From Zychaea mexicana (lineage: Eukaryota > Mucoromycota > Mucoromycetes > Mucorales > Lichtheimiaceae): a stretch of DNA of 64,000 bases. Numbering within the stretch: the stretch's first letter is position 1; every line of letters starts with the position of its first letter. Position numbers and translations under genes: made by a program. Shown here piece by piece: positions 45,464-56,593 of this stretch. The DNA lies in NCBI RefSeq assembly GCF_025766255.1, contig NW_026516674.1, positions 186,001 to 250,000 of the forward strand, given 5' to 3'. The notes beneath the pieces are model-generated. The model saw nothing but the letters and a program-made list of their open reading frames with translations, had not been told where the DNA came from and did no database searches.

Positions 45464-46437
45464 TTATTGCTCAGCGGCAACAGTGGCATTTCTCTTATCC
45501 TCGGCGCGCTGCTTGCGGCGCTCACGAAGGGCCTTGTTCTTAGCACGCAAGACTTCGGCCTGTTCGGACAAGGTCTTAGCTCTCAACTTCTCGGCCTTGG
45601 CCTTGTGGATGTATTCCATCAAAACACGCTTGTTCTTGAAACCGTTACCCTTGGACTTGAGGTAAAGGTTGTGGTACAAGTGCTTGTCGATCTTGCCGGC
45701 TTCTCTGTACTTGCGCAAGAGACGGCGGAGGACACGCATGCGGCGCATCCAGAGGACCTGGCGAGACATACGGGCGTTGGCAGTACCCTTTCTCTTACCA
45801 TGGCCCATGTGACGACCAAGGCGCTTAGCAGCGTTGCGCTCACGGACACGGAAACGCGACTGGCTGATCTCGGGCTTACGGATGATCAAACCGTCCTTGA
45901 CGAGCTTACGGATGTTGGCGCCTTTTTGTTTGTGCAGAAAAAAAAGACAATAGAACAATTGAAAAAAAAATTAAATTTTTTTGCTGTTGACTCAAATTCA
46001 TTTTTTTCGCTCGTAGTAGGAGCTCCTGATGTTGGTGATGCTCCCAATGGCGCAGCAGCAGCAGAAAATGGGGAGATTTGCAATATTGAGAAAAGAAAAG
46101 GAGACATGTTATACTTACGGGAGTTGGCGTTGGAGATCTCGTTGACCTCATTGGGGTCGAGCCAGATCTTTCTCTTGCCGCAGTCGAGAACGGAAGCGGC
46201 CAAACGTTTCTGGTTGCGCAGGTTAACCCTATAATACCAAAAAACGAACGGTTTTTCACATGAGTCCTGAATTCCTCATTAAAATTCTTCTTGTCGAACA
46301 CCATTTTGCCCCGTAATCTTGTCAATAAGTCCAAACATTTCGAGCTGTCATGCAATATAACAAGACCCGTGTGTGTTGCTAAGCAAACGGGTGGCGTGAT
46401 TTCGACATGAGCAAGAGGTGGGAATTTCAACTCACAT
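45464..46437 (-). CDS. RPL19: 60S ribosomal protein eL19
   Basis: Structural protein of the large ribosomal subunit. Exon 3 (from about 45920 to the stop at 45464) holds [55 protein letters not shown] and [16 protein letters not shown], then a basic coiled tail ending VAAEQ. Exon 2 (46228 downward) supplies [20 protein letters not shown] and [16 protein letters not shown]. The start codon is split: a first exon ends in AT (46437-46436), a GT-AG intron covers 46435-46229, and exon 2 starts with G, giving ATG-GTT-AAC (M-V-N-L-R). Total length is about 190 residues, against 189 in yeast. A second intron splits the Arg codon before the IRKL segment. Confidence 0.95.
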
Positions 46438-46897
46438 AGCGTAAGTACAAAGGACCAAAAGAGGGAGAAAAAAACAGCGCACTGAAGCCAATGATATAAA
46501 ATATTTTCGCCGTCTGATATAAGCCACTTTGCTGCGAAATTTAGTTTGCTACGGCAACCCAGCTGCGGCAGCGCAAATCACCACTAGCTTTGTCGTTGAC
46601 TGGGTAACCTGCTTGCTGTATATGTTATCTTGTTTTTTCGGTCTCATACGCGTGATTATAATATTTCATCAAAAGAGGTCTTCAGTGACATCTGATGAAA
46701 ACTATTATTTCGATTGTAACTGATTATCAACACTGGGGGAGTTACTGCGGCATGTGTAACTGACGGATCACGGATTTAATACAAGAAGCAATATCCTGTG
46801 TTGAGCACATGTTTCTTTTCTAGCATTGGAACGACAAGAAAAAGAGTGGAATGATAACGTTGAACTTTATTTAAAAACATCGTCAGTTTTCAGTTGA
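46438..46897. promoter_or_regulatory. Gap with the eL19 promoter
   Basis: A 460-bp AT-rich spacer including the ribosomal protein promoter, with CCAAT at 46489-46493 and a TATAAA at 46496-46501. One small plus-strand frame (46529-46723) has no recognisable feature. Confidence 0.4.
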
Positions 46898-47258
46898 CTA
46901 TTCAGAGGTTCTAATCGTCTGCTGCGCACGGATCATGCCGGCTTTTTGGAGAAACTGCATGCAAAGTAACACATTATCGAGTTAATTGTGTGACAGTAAA
47001 CTATAATATTATTTGTAAAAATGCCAAAGCTATCCGATACAATATCAACCGGGACATATATGGATACTTGATATGTGATAATATAATGAAGTCAACTTGG
47101 TACGCTGTATGCCACTGGCTAACATCCTGCATCATTTGTATGATATGTGTTTCTTCGGCAAATGATTGACAAGGAGAAGTACGCTTTGTCAGTCCATAAT
47201 GACTGCGTGCATCTTCGTCTAATATGATGCTTTTAATCTTGGATATCTGTAGACACAT
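46898..47258 (-). CDS. Small hypothetical two-exon gene
   Basis: Not recognised. An ATG at 47258 opens MCLQISKIKSIILDEDARSH and continues to SFAEETHIIQMMQDVSQWHT. A second coding-like piece after an acceptor at about 46957 reads FLQKAGMIRAQQTIRTSE and stops at 46898. Both look protein-like and would join in frame if the donor is after TACCAA (about 47096), which is a weak GTTGAC donor; a better GTATCC donor downstream would change the frame. The joined product would be about 72 residues with helix-forming character. It sits 160 bp downstream of the PTP synthase gene, same strand. It could be the end of a gene whose first exon I missed. Confidence 0.4.
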
Positions 47259-47419
47259 GACCAACAATGAAAGAACAAGATCAAATGAAAATTGTTTGAG
47301 GTATAGGTGTATATTTCTAATATGAAGAAGGAAGATGATTAAAAAAAATTGAGGTGAATTGTGTACAAGCGAAATGATAATACTAATGATACGAAAGAAG
47401 GGAGGGAAAGAGTATGATA

Positions 47420-48206
47420 TTATGCATATTTGCCATTCTCCAAGGCATCGTCATGCCGGCTAATCTCCATGATTGTTTGCTCCAGCCCTTCACTACATTC
47501 GCCCATAAACTCCACAGAGTTGCTATCCGTTTCATGAATCTTCACCTTGTAGAGTTTTGCGGACGTTGTTTTTCGAGACGGATGGCGTTGGAAGTGATAA
47601 TCAAAGTTACACCAAATAAACAATGCTAAATTCTCGGTTGTGCTATAATAATGCAAGCGTTAATGTAAAAGTTCTTAAGTAATAACGGCATAAGTCATTC
47701 CATCCAATGTATATCAACACTAGATATATATCCTACCTAGCTCGTTTTCGAAAGAATTCAACGTCGCAATCCTATGTTATTTTGACTTGATGTGAGGTTT
47801 TCTTGTTCCTTTGTCCCCGCCCCTGGTAAACAGAATTCTTACCAAGTTTTTATGGTCTAAAACGTCCATAACAGCTAAATTAATACAATCTTTAAGATCG
47901 ACAATGTTCATGACCATGCCAGTCTCTGGGTTGATTTCTCCCTTGAGGGTAATTTCGACTACATATATGCACCAAGAAAACGTCAATCGTTTCGGTCGGG
48001 TGTATGTCTCTCTCTCTCTGTGTGTGTGTGTGCTACTTTAAACAATGCATAATGCACAGTGTACCTTTGTAATTGTGCCCATGGTAATTTGGGTGGTTGC
48101 ATTTTCCATACAGTTGACTATTTTCTTCGTTGGTTAAGTGTGGTGAATGCAGACGATGGGCAGCTGAAAAAGACGCTGTGCGTGTCAAGTATGTAATAGG
48201 TGGCAT
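47420..48206 (-). CDS. 6-pyruvoyl-tetrahydropterin synthase (PTPS)
   Basis: Converts dihydroneopterin triphosphate to 6-pyruvoyl-tetrahydropterin, the second step of tetrahydrobiopterin synthesis; zinc enzyme of the T-fold family. The ATG at 48206 gives MPPITYLTRTASFSAAHRLH. The zinc histidines are in SAAHRL and YHGHNYK, and the catalytic Cys is in LYGKCNHPN. Exon 2 has EINPETGMVMNIVDLKDCIN and VLDHKNL (Asp/His of the proton relay). Exon 3 has STTENLALFIWCNFDYHF and LYKVKIHETDSNSVEFMGE. The tail, ending ALENGKYA, is slightly longer than in animals. Three introns. Keeping the catalytic Cys and the His ligands argues for a true PTPS rather than a QueD-like relative. Confidence 0.92.
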
Positions 48207-48663
48207 GAAAATTAGTGTGGAGAAAAACAAAAAAAAGAAGGATCGTGGGAAAACAATCTAAGATCCCCGCACTGCTTTAAAAGACTTGATGATGATGAAG
48301 AAAAAAAACTTTATGGTTTTTCAAACCTTACAGACTGTTCTTATGAAAAAAAGAAGTTGCTATGTGTGTGATTGGCGAATGTGTGAGTAAGTGGGTTGTG
48401 AGAAAATAAGAGACGGTTGTGTGTGTGTGTGTGTGAAAAGAGAAAGGCAGAAGAGAGAGAGAGAGAGAGAGCGCGCGCGCGCAGAAAGGAAAAGTGGGGA
48501 ATCACCAGAGCTCTACGGTAGACTGACAAGCTTTATACAAATGGGCTAAATGAGAGAAGGAAAAGAAAAAAAAAGAAAACAGAATTTACAGCCTATAACA
48601 GCAGAAGTAAACGTTCTTTGTTAGTTAATAAATTTGCAAATGGACTTGCTAGCAATGGATTAC
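48207..48663. promoter_or_regulatory. Gap between PR55 3' end and PTPS start, with microsatellites
   Basis: Holds the PTPS promoter and the PR55 3' UTR. A compound microsatellite occupies 48418-48481; poly-A tracts lie at about 48226-48234 and 48301-48307. Confidence 0.45.
48418..48481. repeat. Compound microsatellite (GT)n, (GA)n, (GC)n
   Basis: A TGTGTGTGTGTGTGTG run at about 48418-48434, then GA-rich sequence with (GA)n at about 48455-48470, running directly into (GC)n at about 48471-48481. Alternating purine-pyrimidine tracts like the GT and GC runs can adopt Z-DNA. Upstream of the PTPS start codon. Confidence 0.85.
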
Positions 48664-50831
48664 TTACTCGCTGAAAGTATTCAAAGAAATCGTTTCCATA
48701 CACAATTAAAGAACCAAACAGTGAGATAGCATATAATGGACATGGGTAGTAGAGACAAAGGAACTTACGTGAAGATGAAGAGATTGTTGGTTGCGGCAAC
48801 AGCGATAGAGTTCTCGTGGGGATGCCAAGATGCGTGTAGTATTTTCTTGTTGAAGTCGAAAGCATCCACATCGTCCCGACGGCCCTTGGCACCGCCATTA
48901 CGGTTACCTCCCATGGCCAATTTGTTTTTAGCTGATCCAAGTCGCTTGGCCTTGAACGCACTTTTGTCTGCTTGGAGGTTGACTTCTGACTCCGTCTCCC
49001 GGTTGTAGATATGTAAATTGTTGCTGTAAGAGCCAGTCATCAGGTTGCTATGGTGACAAAATAGGAAGTCCCATGAATTAAAAACTGGGGTCCATAGCAA
49101 CAGTAACATAGCAATAATCACATAGTAACATCATCTAAATACCTTCCATCACCGCTAAAGGTGCACTCGAATTTATCAAAAATGCAGTCGTTTTCGTACA
49201 AGTCGCACAGCTTGCTCCGCAGGTGATCGTGGATGCTGATGGTTTTGACGGGCTTGTTGTCCATGTTGATGTCCCACAGCTTCAGTGTTAGATAGTCGCG
49301 TGAAAGGATGTATCGTCCGTCTCGACTAAACTTGACATCAGATATGGATGAAATAATTTCGGAAAAGAACGAGCGGCTGCTGGGATCTTCCGGTGCCTCA
49401 AACACTATTTCATTTTTGATCCGTCACGAAGGCCTGTAAGTCTCAAGTACAACGAAAAATATAGAATATATTTTTATAGCAATATATTTTCCTCTCTGTT
49501 ATGTATATGTTTACCTTTGGCGCGTTGATCACATAGCGCAGATTCACGCATATCGGCAAGTTTGATTGTACCTTTACTGCTGCTGTACATGAACAAGTTG
49601 CACTGCAGAGGATGGAACTCAGCTGCAGTAATCACTTCCGTCAACTCTTCCATATTGGCAGGTTTAATGTCGACAATGTCTACATATGCGCAAAAAGAAA
49701 CGCAGCTTGAGCCGTAAGCACAAAGAACAAACAGATGTTGAACAGTGGCTAGATGTGTCCATCTTTAAACCAACGTACTGAAGCTCTGGTCAGATATGTC
49801 CAAATTCCACAGGTTGATTCGCAGGTCATCAGCCGATATGTACGTTTCACCGTCCGAGTTGACTGAAATCGAATTGATGTGGTAGGCATGCGCTATTTAC
49901 GACAGAAGCAGCAGCAGCAGCAGGAGCAATCAGTATCCCGATAGTTGCCATTTCTACGAATGACTCTCAGTGTTTTAAGTGTCTAATTACCATTGGCATA
50001 TATTCTTCTCGGAACGGCAGCAACGATGGTATCGTGAAGGGCAAGTTTCGGAAGTGCCAAAGGCTTCGAAGGTTGATATGCCGTCTTGGTTGGCGCAATT
50101 CCCATCGCCAACTGTCCGCTGTCACTCAAGTTGTTTTCCTGCACGATCTTAAGGTTCCGTTCAAACACTTTCCATAGTTTGATGGTTTTGTCTGCGAATG
50201 ACCACGCACACAGAAAAGAAAAAACGGTTCAGTTGTCAACCTTTGCCTCTTTTCCTTGCAACAGATTGCCAATGTTCTTTACCATTTGTCGATAACAAAA
50301 AGTGCGCTGCGTTCGTGCGTCGACACCACTTGATCTTGTTGATCTTTTCCTCAATCTCCAAACTCTTTAAATAGTCAAATTCAGGTTCATGCGACTGAAA
50401 CTCGGTGTGAAACTTGTATTCGCAACCTTTTTTCTAATTTGTTTAATCAAGCGTTATGAACATCATCCTTATACGTCATAGTACCACCTATCCATGATAC
50501 AAAAAAAAAGGACTCACGCTTTCGTTGCGCTCAAAAAGAACAACACGGCCGCCTTTGTCTCCAGTTGCAAGGTAGTCGCCAGTATGGTCAAACTCTACAG
50601 CTGATATAATATCGGCTGTAAACACACATTCATCAGAAAGTCAGTGTATTAGTATTTCTTTCAATTGAATCATTACATAACTGTCGTCCGCGTTTCTTTT
50701 GCTTCAAAACACGGCCAGTTCGAAAGCTAGAGCTCACCCTCTGTAATGTCGTCGGATTCACCCTTGTCACCGAAACATTGGGCAAACTTCCACTTGTTGT
50801 CGGCTTCAGTGGCTCCTGCTGTCGCTTGCAT
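48664..50831 (-). CDS. CDC55: Protein phosphatase 2A B regulatory subunit (PR55/Cdc55)
   Basis: WD40 propeller subunit that directs PP2A to cell-cycle and morphogenesis substrates. The ATG at 50831 starts [20 protein letters not shown]. An exon near 50590 gives [20 protein letters not shown], the canonical first blade. Then come [118 protein letters not shown] and [18 protein letters not shown]. The last exons give [20 protein letters not shown] and a final short exon closing IFTE, with a TAA at 48664. About ten introns, several very short. All signature PR55 blocks are present. No symbol-level ambiguity in fungi, which normally have one such gene. Confidence 0.93.
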
Positions 50832-53530
50832 AATCACAATGTCGTTGTTACTCGCTAATACAGTTCAATCAAGCGTTTTGGGTTATTTTTCTGTCCGAAA
50901 TTGGGTGGGATGCTTTCTGTAAAAGTCAAAAGAATGAAGTTGGTTGCAGAGTTTATAACAGACGGACTGTGGAAAGAAAAAGAAGAAAATATGCACGCAG
51001 AAAGAAAGTCGTGTGTGTAAAAAAAGGCAAGTGTCCTAATACTTCTTCAGCAGATAGCAGAGGAGGCACACAATAGTGACGTGTCCCAGCACGTCTCATG
51101 CGGAGCGCGCATCATTGAAGCCGACACGGTTCCACAAAATAACTTTTAAGGCAAATTCATCTGACCTCTTTAAAGAAAATGCTTGCTGCATGGCTCCATG
51201 CAATATCAAATAACAAGGCAAAGCTTTATTTCCTATTCATCTTTGCTATGTTGCCATGACTTTATATACAACCTTGCTTCTTTTTAAGCTGTCAATACGT
51301 AGCATAGAGAAATATAAATTTGCTTAACGAGGAATAACATAAAAAACAAGATTTTAGTATGGTATGTAGATAGCCTTGCTAACATTCTGCTTTTATCATG
51401 TATTCGATGCTGCATTCCCGTCAACCACTGTTATTGGCATGATGTATAGTACCATTATATACAATGATACATCGGTCATCGTTTCGCGACTAGAAAATAA
51501 GTACTAAATGTGTGACCCAGTCTTTCGTCATACACTACGCGATGGCTAACATACAAAACAAGTATAGTGTGCGCCGTCGTAGTCTGCATAATCACAGACT
51601 TGTGGCTCGCTTTTTGTCTGTTGGAGCTTACTTGAAAAAAGCAACGTTTTACATATTAAATTCCTGTAAACCGACCAAAGATTATATCTTGACACAAAAT
51701 TTGCTATTGAAACGAAAGGAGCTGAGACTATGTAATATTCACATTACACATGGATATGGACATGGACCATCAGTGAAGTTTAACGCTTTTGTGCTCAACA
51801 GTGGATAATGCACTTTCCTCGCTTCTCTGGGATTAGTTCCTTTAATTCACTCCATTCCGATCATTAAACGGCTTGCGGGGTGGAGATTCAAGGCATAGTC
51901 AATGGCCTTTATAAAGACAGTCTATAGATAAATACTGTTTTCAATGTAATATCAACACAATGCCTCGTAGCTACAGCAAGTTTGTTAATGTCATGAAGAC
52001 CTCGTGGATTAGAATACTAACGTAAGTATTAGGCAGTAAATGGATTAGTGTTGAAGATCCATTGTAAAAAAGCGTATATCGAGAGTTTTTGCTCAAGTAT
52101 TGGTTACTGCTTATAAGCTTGAGCTATTCAACTGGTTTTATCTAATAAAGCAACCTTCAATGCACATCTAACCAAGCTATATCTGGATCTATATCTCATT
52201 CTCAACTCTGACAAGCAATTACTCTGTAATTAAAATGAATAGGTAGAGAGGAAATATGTAGCTTTTTTTACCTGTGCACCCTGCGTTTTTTGGAGGTAGC
52301 CTTGCCATCAGTACTAAATATACACATTAAGCTTTGATGTATGATATATCTGACAAAGAGACCTTAATCCCGTGACCCGTTCTCGATACAATCCCAAATG
52401 CAGTGGTGAGATCTGTATCTTTCATAAACGCAAGAATGTACATGTATAGCGTAAATCGAACAAATTTTACCTGCTCTGGAGTGATTTTCTGATGTATATA
52501 GCTGCTGCTATTGTCATCTCCATCACGGGTTACTGCATTGACAATGTGGTCACATTCTTTGTTAATTTGTTAGCTGGCCTATCCGATTCCTGGTAAATAC
52601 ACAGAACGGGAATTTCTACTTCAGCAACGACAGTACATGATACCTTTGTTAATCTGCTGATACTAGCCTCAAGGAATGTCAAAATTGACCCGCACTTCAA
52701 CCTCGCAACCACTTTCGACCTTTTGTTGACAGGTCGATTGAAGTTTCATGTTGATTTAGGACCGACGGTGCTCGCTTGAAAAGAGAGTTCAAATGGTCCA
52801 TACAGTAGTACAAAACGCAACCTCAAATTGTTGCTTCCTATCCAGCTAACCTGAACAGAGCTTTTTGGGTCGCTTCAGCGGCTAATACCCTTTCGTAAAT
52901 AATCACAAGTACTCCAAAGCACCTTGGCCTAACACCTCAAGATAACGCATTTTTCTCGTATAATATAACGCTGTTTTGTATACTCACTTATTATAACCCA
53001 AATACAAGTGGGATTTCGCCGTCATCTTATTGAACATTTTCTTAAAAAAGATCTGTAAAGTATTCGCCACAATCATACAATGAGCACTACTGGGTTAGTT
53101 TATCAAGTCGGTGTGCAACTTATACCAGAAGAAAACGGTAAATCCATGGGAAAAAGGTCTTAAAAGTTGCGCCTATAGCTCTACAACAACCGCACACCTG
53201 CACCGCCAAATCATAGCGTGGATGTACTTGAAATTTTTCACTTACACAAAATAGCAACGACTTTTGCTACCTCATGTGCATCATAGACACAAGATTTCAG
53301 CTTTGCGATTGATTGCCTGCACGCATCAGGATCACCGATAAAGCAAGAGGAGCATGACAATCGTTGCTGCGGAGCATTCGCCGCAGCAACCAAAAAGTTA
53401 CTGCGGCAGGTCCCTCTCATGATCCCCCTCCCGTGGCATTTGTAAGGCACGCGAAAAACTCCGATTTTCGGATTGGATTGCCATATTTAAAACTGCTAAG
53501 AAAACAGACTCTCAACACGGCGCGTTCATA
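50832..53530. other. 2.7-kb gene-poor stretch
   Basis: Separates PR55 from the ABC-F gene. No frame longer than 100 codons and none with a family match. It includes a perfect 10-bp hairpin at 53363-53390 and AT-rich sequence. It must hold promoters for both flanking genes, which are divergent, in its outer parts. The centre may be eroded mobile DNA but shows no recognisable transposase or RT blocks. Confidence 0.4.
53363..53390. promoter_or_regulatory. Perfect 10-bp inverted repeat upstream of the ABC-F gene
   Basis: GTTGCTGCGG at 53363-53372, loop AGCATTCG, CCGCAGCAAC at 53381-53390. A partial third copy (TTACTGCGGCAGG) follows at about 53398. It lies about 140 bp before the ABC-F start. 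It could be a dimer-binding operator or an RNA hairpin if inside the 5' UTR. Confidence 0.6.
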
Positions 53531-56430
53531 ATGACAGCTTTATCCAAAACATTCCTGTCCAAACTCCAGCAATTTGACGTTGAACTCGATGAAGATACCT
53601 TCGAATACATCGCAGGCATGCTCAATGATCTTGATTTGACCGACGACGATGTCAACACTGCAATACAGGAGTCAACGGAAGACTTTTTAAAAGACGCGAA
53701 TATTGCAGCCAGTAAACGAAACCAGTTTTACAAAGCCCTATCGGAAGACTTGGCTTTTTCTACAACCACGCCACTAGCCACCGCCACCGCCACCGTCATA
53801 AAGCAGACACAAGATGGGCCTGTAGCACTACCTACTACAGCAGCGAAAAATACCGGAACTCTTGCAGCCAAGGATAGCAACAACGGCGACTACGGTGATA
53901 CCACGAGCAATAGTGTTACACAGGAAGATGTAAAGTCTTCTGGACGAGCAAGACGTACGCGTGGTGGTCGTAGGAAGCAGCAGCAGCAGCAAGAACCAGA
54001 TCAGCAGGGCGATGTAGAACCCAACATTGTTGCCACGTCTCAACAGTCTCGGTTCCATACGGAGACCTTGGAAACAAGTAGCGCCGAGATTGATTTGCCT
54101 GGCGTCAATATCTCGGTCAACATGAATGATTTGTTGGTGGATGCACACCTCAAACTCAAAGAAGGCATTCGCTATGGTCTAGTTGGTCAAAATGGCGTGG
54201 GCAAAACAAGTGAGTTTAATCCTATAACTGCTTAATTTACAATATAAACGGTAAAACAAGCATTTACTAAAAAGCAATCGATTTATAGTGCTGATGAGAT
54301 GTTTAGCGGATAACATTCTGGTCGGTTTACCGCAAAATATTAACATTCTACATGTCGCCCAGCTCCAAGTTCTTGACGAAACCAAAACTGTGCTAGATGA
54401 AGTCATGTCAGCTGATCGCAAAACCATAAATACCCTCCGTGAAGCAAAAGGTAAATGAATGGAACATTACCCCAATAGTGGTAGAATACTTACGCGTGTA
54501 CATTTACTAGCGCTCCAGGAAGTCCTTGGTGCTGGTGGCAAGCAAAAAGAAGCCACAGCACAGCTAAACTGTGTTGTTTACGATTTAATGGTTGCAAGAA
54601 GCCTTGAACGGCTTGATATGGCTACCAAGCTAGCAACAAAGCGCTCAGGAGCCAGAGGCCGTGAAGCCCGACGAGAACAGATTCTTCGGGAAAAGGAGCA
54701 CGAAGAGCTTACCGCCAAAAACCCTCAAACTGCAGTATCCGCTGAAAATGCCAACAGCATGGTTGCCGAAGTTTTTGAAAAGCTAGAACTCATCGATGTG
54801 GGCGCTAATGAAGCCAAAGCGAAGAAGATCTTGCTTGGTATCGGCTTTTCCAAGGATCAGCTCGAATCCCCTGTATCTATCTTTTCTGGCGGTTGGAGAA
54901 TGAAGATTGCTCTTGCCAAGTCGCTCTTCATGGACCCTGACATTCTTCTACTGGACGAACCTAGTAAATACATGTGAAATTAACTCTTGTTCATGTATAC
55001 GTCTTTTTGCTAAGTGTTTTATTCCTTTTCCACCGCTAGCCAACCATTTGGATCTACCCGCTATCTTGTGGCTACAAGAGTACCTTATTAACGAAACGGA
55101 TGGCCAAACAATTGTGATTGTATCCCACGACCGTGCATTCTTGGCCAATGTCACTGACGAAACGATCATTATCCGAGATAAGCAGCTCAAATACCATGGA
55201 GGCAGTTATGATGACTGGGAGCGGAATACCGAAGAGCAGCGCACCCGTAAACAGACGTTATTAGACGTAAGCAATTGTATAATTCCAACCTGAAATCGTT
55301 ATGCAACCTTTCTTTACATCTAATGATTATATCTCTTTTATTTCAGAATCAAGAACGCCGTAAGAAACAGATCATGGCGAGTATACAACATAACCGCCAG
55401 CAAGCCAAGTCCACTGGTGACGATAAACGGCATGGCATGATCGCTTCCAGACAAAAGGTGAATAGATTTCTGAACACGTTTAGAACATATAAACAATTCT
55501 GCTGATATGAATGCTAAAATCAATCATGTGGTACTATAGAAATTGGAAAGATTAGGCATGGAAAAGACTGAAGACGGAAAGCGTTTCAAGCAAAGTTATC
55601 GCGCTGGCTTTCATGACGACATGCGTGAAAAAATTGTTGTCGAGAAGGCGGTCAAGACGGCTGCCATCAAGATCCCTGATCCACCTCCTCTGCGCTACAG
55701 TGGTTCCGTGTTTTCGATGCGCAGCGTTACCTTCAAATACCCTGGCACCAAAGAAAAGATGATTGACAATTTCTCCATCGACATTGAACTGGGTTCTCGA
55801 ACGGTCTTACTGGGCTCCAACGGCAGTGGCAAAACGACGTTATTGAACCTTCTTGTCGGACGATTATCGCCTACATCGGGTGAGGTATACCGTCATCCGT
55901 TACTGCGTGTCGGCTATTTTTCACAACACGTTGTGGATGAGCTAGACGAGAATGATACGCCGGTTGAAGCATTGATGAAACTGCAAGAAAACAACAAGAG
56001 CGAGCAAGAATGTCGCCAGCATCTGGGCTCGATAGGCATGAGCGGACCCGTAGCGCTTCGACAAATCAAGTTTTTGAGCGGTGGACAACGTAACCGAGTT
56101 GCACTAGCGTTCATTTTGTTCCAGGCGCCGCATGTCTTGATCCTTGATGAAATCACCAACCATTTGGATATGGGCACGGTCGAGGCGCTTACCGATGCAT
56201 TGGCGGGTTATTCAGGTGCCATCGTGGCTGTCAGTCACGACGTCTGGTTCTTGAAACAGTTGATGGAGGAGCAAACTGCTGACGAAGCAGAGGGTGATCC
56301 AGCAGACGAAGTAGCAGCGGTCAAGTCGGCCTATTACTTGGTTCAACGTGGAAAACCTATCAAGCGCTGGGAGAAAGGCATCGATGACTACGTCGCCAAG
56401 GTTCTCAAGACGGTCCGCAAATCATCATAA
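53531..56430 (+). CDS. ABC-F ATPase (Gcn20/ABCF3-like) with N-terminal extension
   Basis: Soluble twin-ATPase, ribosome- or Gcn1-linked in known relatives. The ATG at 53531 (MTALSKTFLSKLQQFDVELD) begins a 195-residue extension. Its first part (DEDTFEYIAGMLNDLDLTDD) resembles the N-terminal helical domain of Gcn20/ABCF3. A low-complexity, Arg/Gln-rich linker follows. ATPase 1 has Walker A GQNGVGKT ending exon 1, signature FSGGWRMK and Walker B ILLLDEP, with an intron placing TNHLDLPA in the next exon. ATPase 2 has Walker A GSNGSGKTT, signature LSGGQRNR, and Walker B VLILDEITNHLD, where the usual Pro after DE is Ile. H-loops are IVSHDRAFL and AVSHDVWFL. Five introns or more; stop at 56428-56430. 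It could instead be a fungal-specific ABC-F rather than Gcn20 itself. Confidence 0.9.
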
Positions 56431-56593
56431 ATGTTTCACCTACTTTTTTTTTTGAGCAATTGAAATATAAAAATTTGCCGAGACTTCCAATGTCTTGGAC
56501 TCATCTCCCTCTCTCTCTCTCTCTTCCACTTTGTCTTTCTTTTCTTCTTGCTTGACTCTTTATTAACCTTCAAAGACATCTTCTACATTTGCC

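Noticed and set aside
51512..51808. 98-codon plus-strand frame in the 2.7-kb gap
   Set aside because: No recognisable family or ordered domain, no introns or promoter-like tract; length is within chance for AT-rich DNA.
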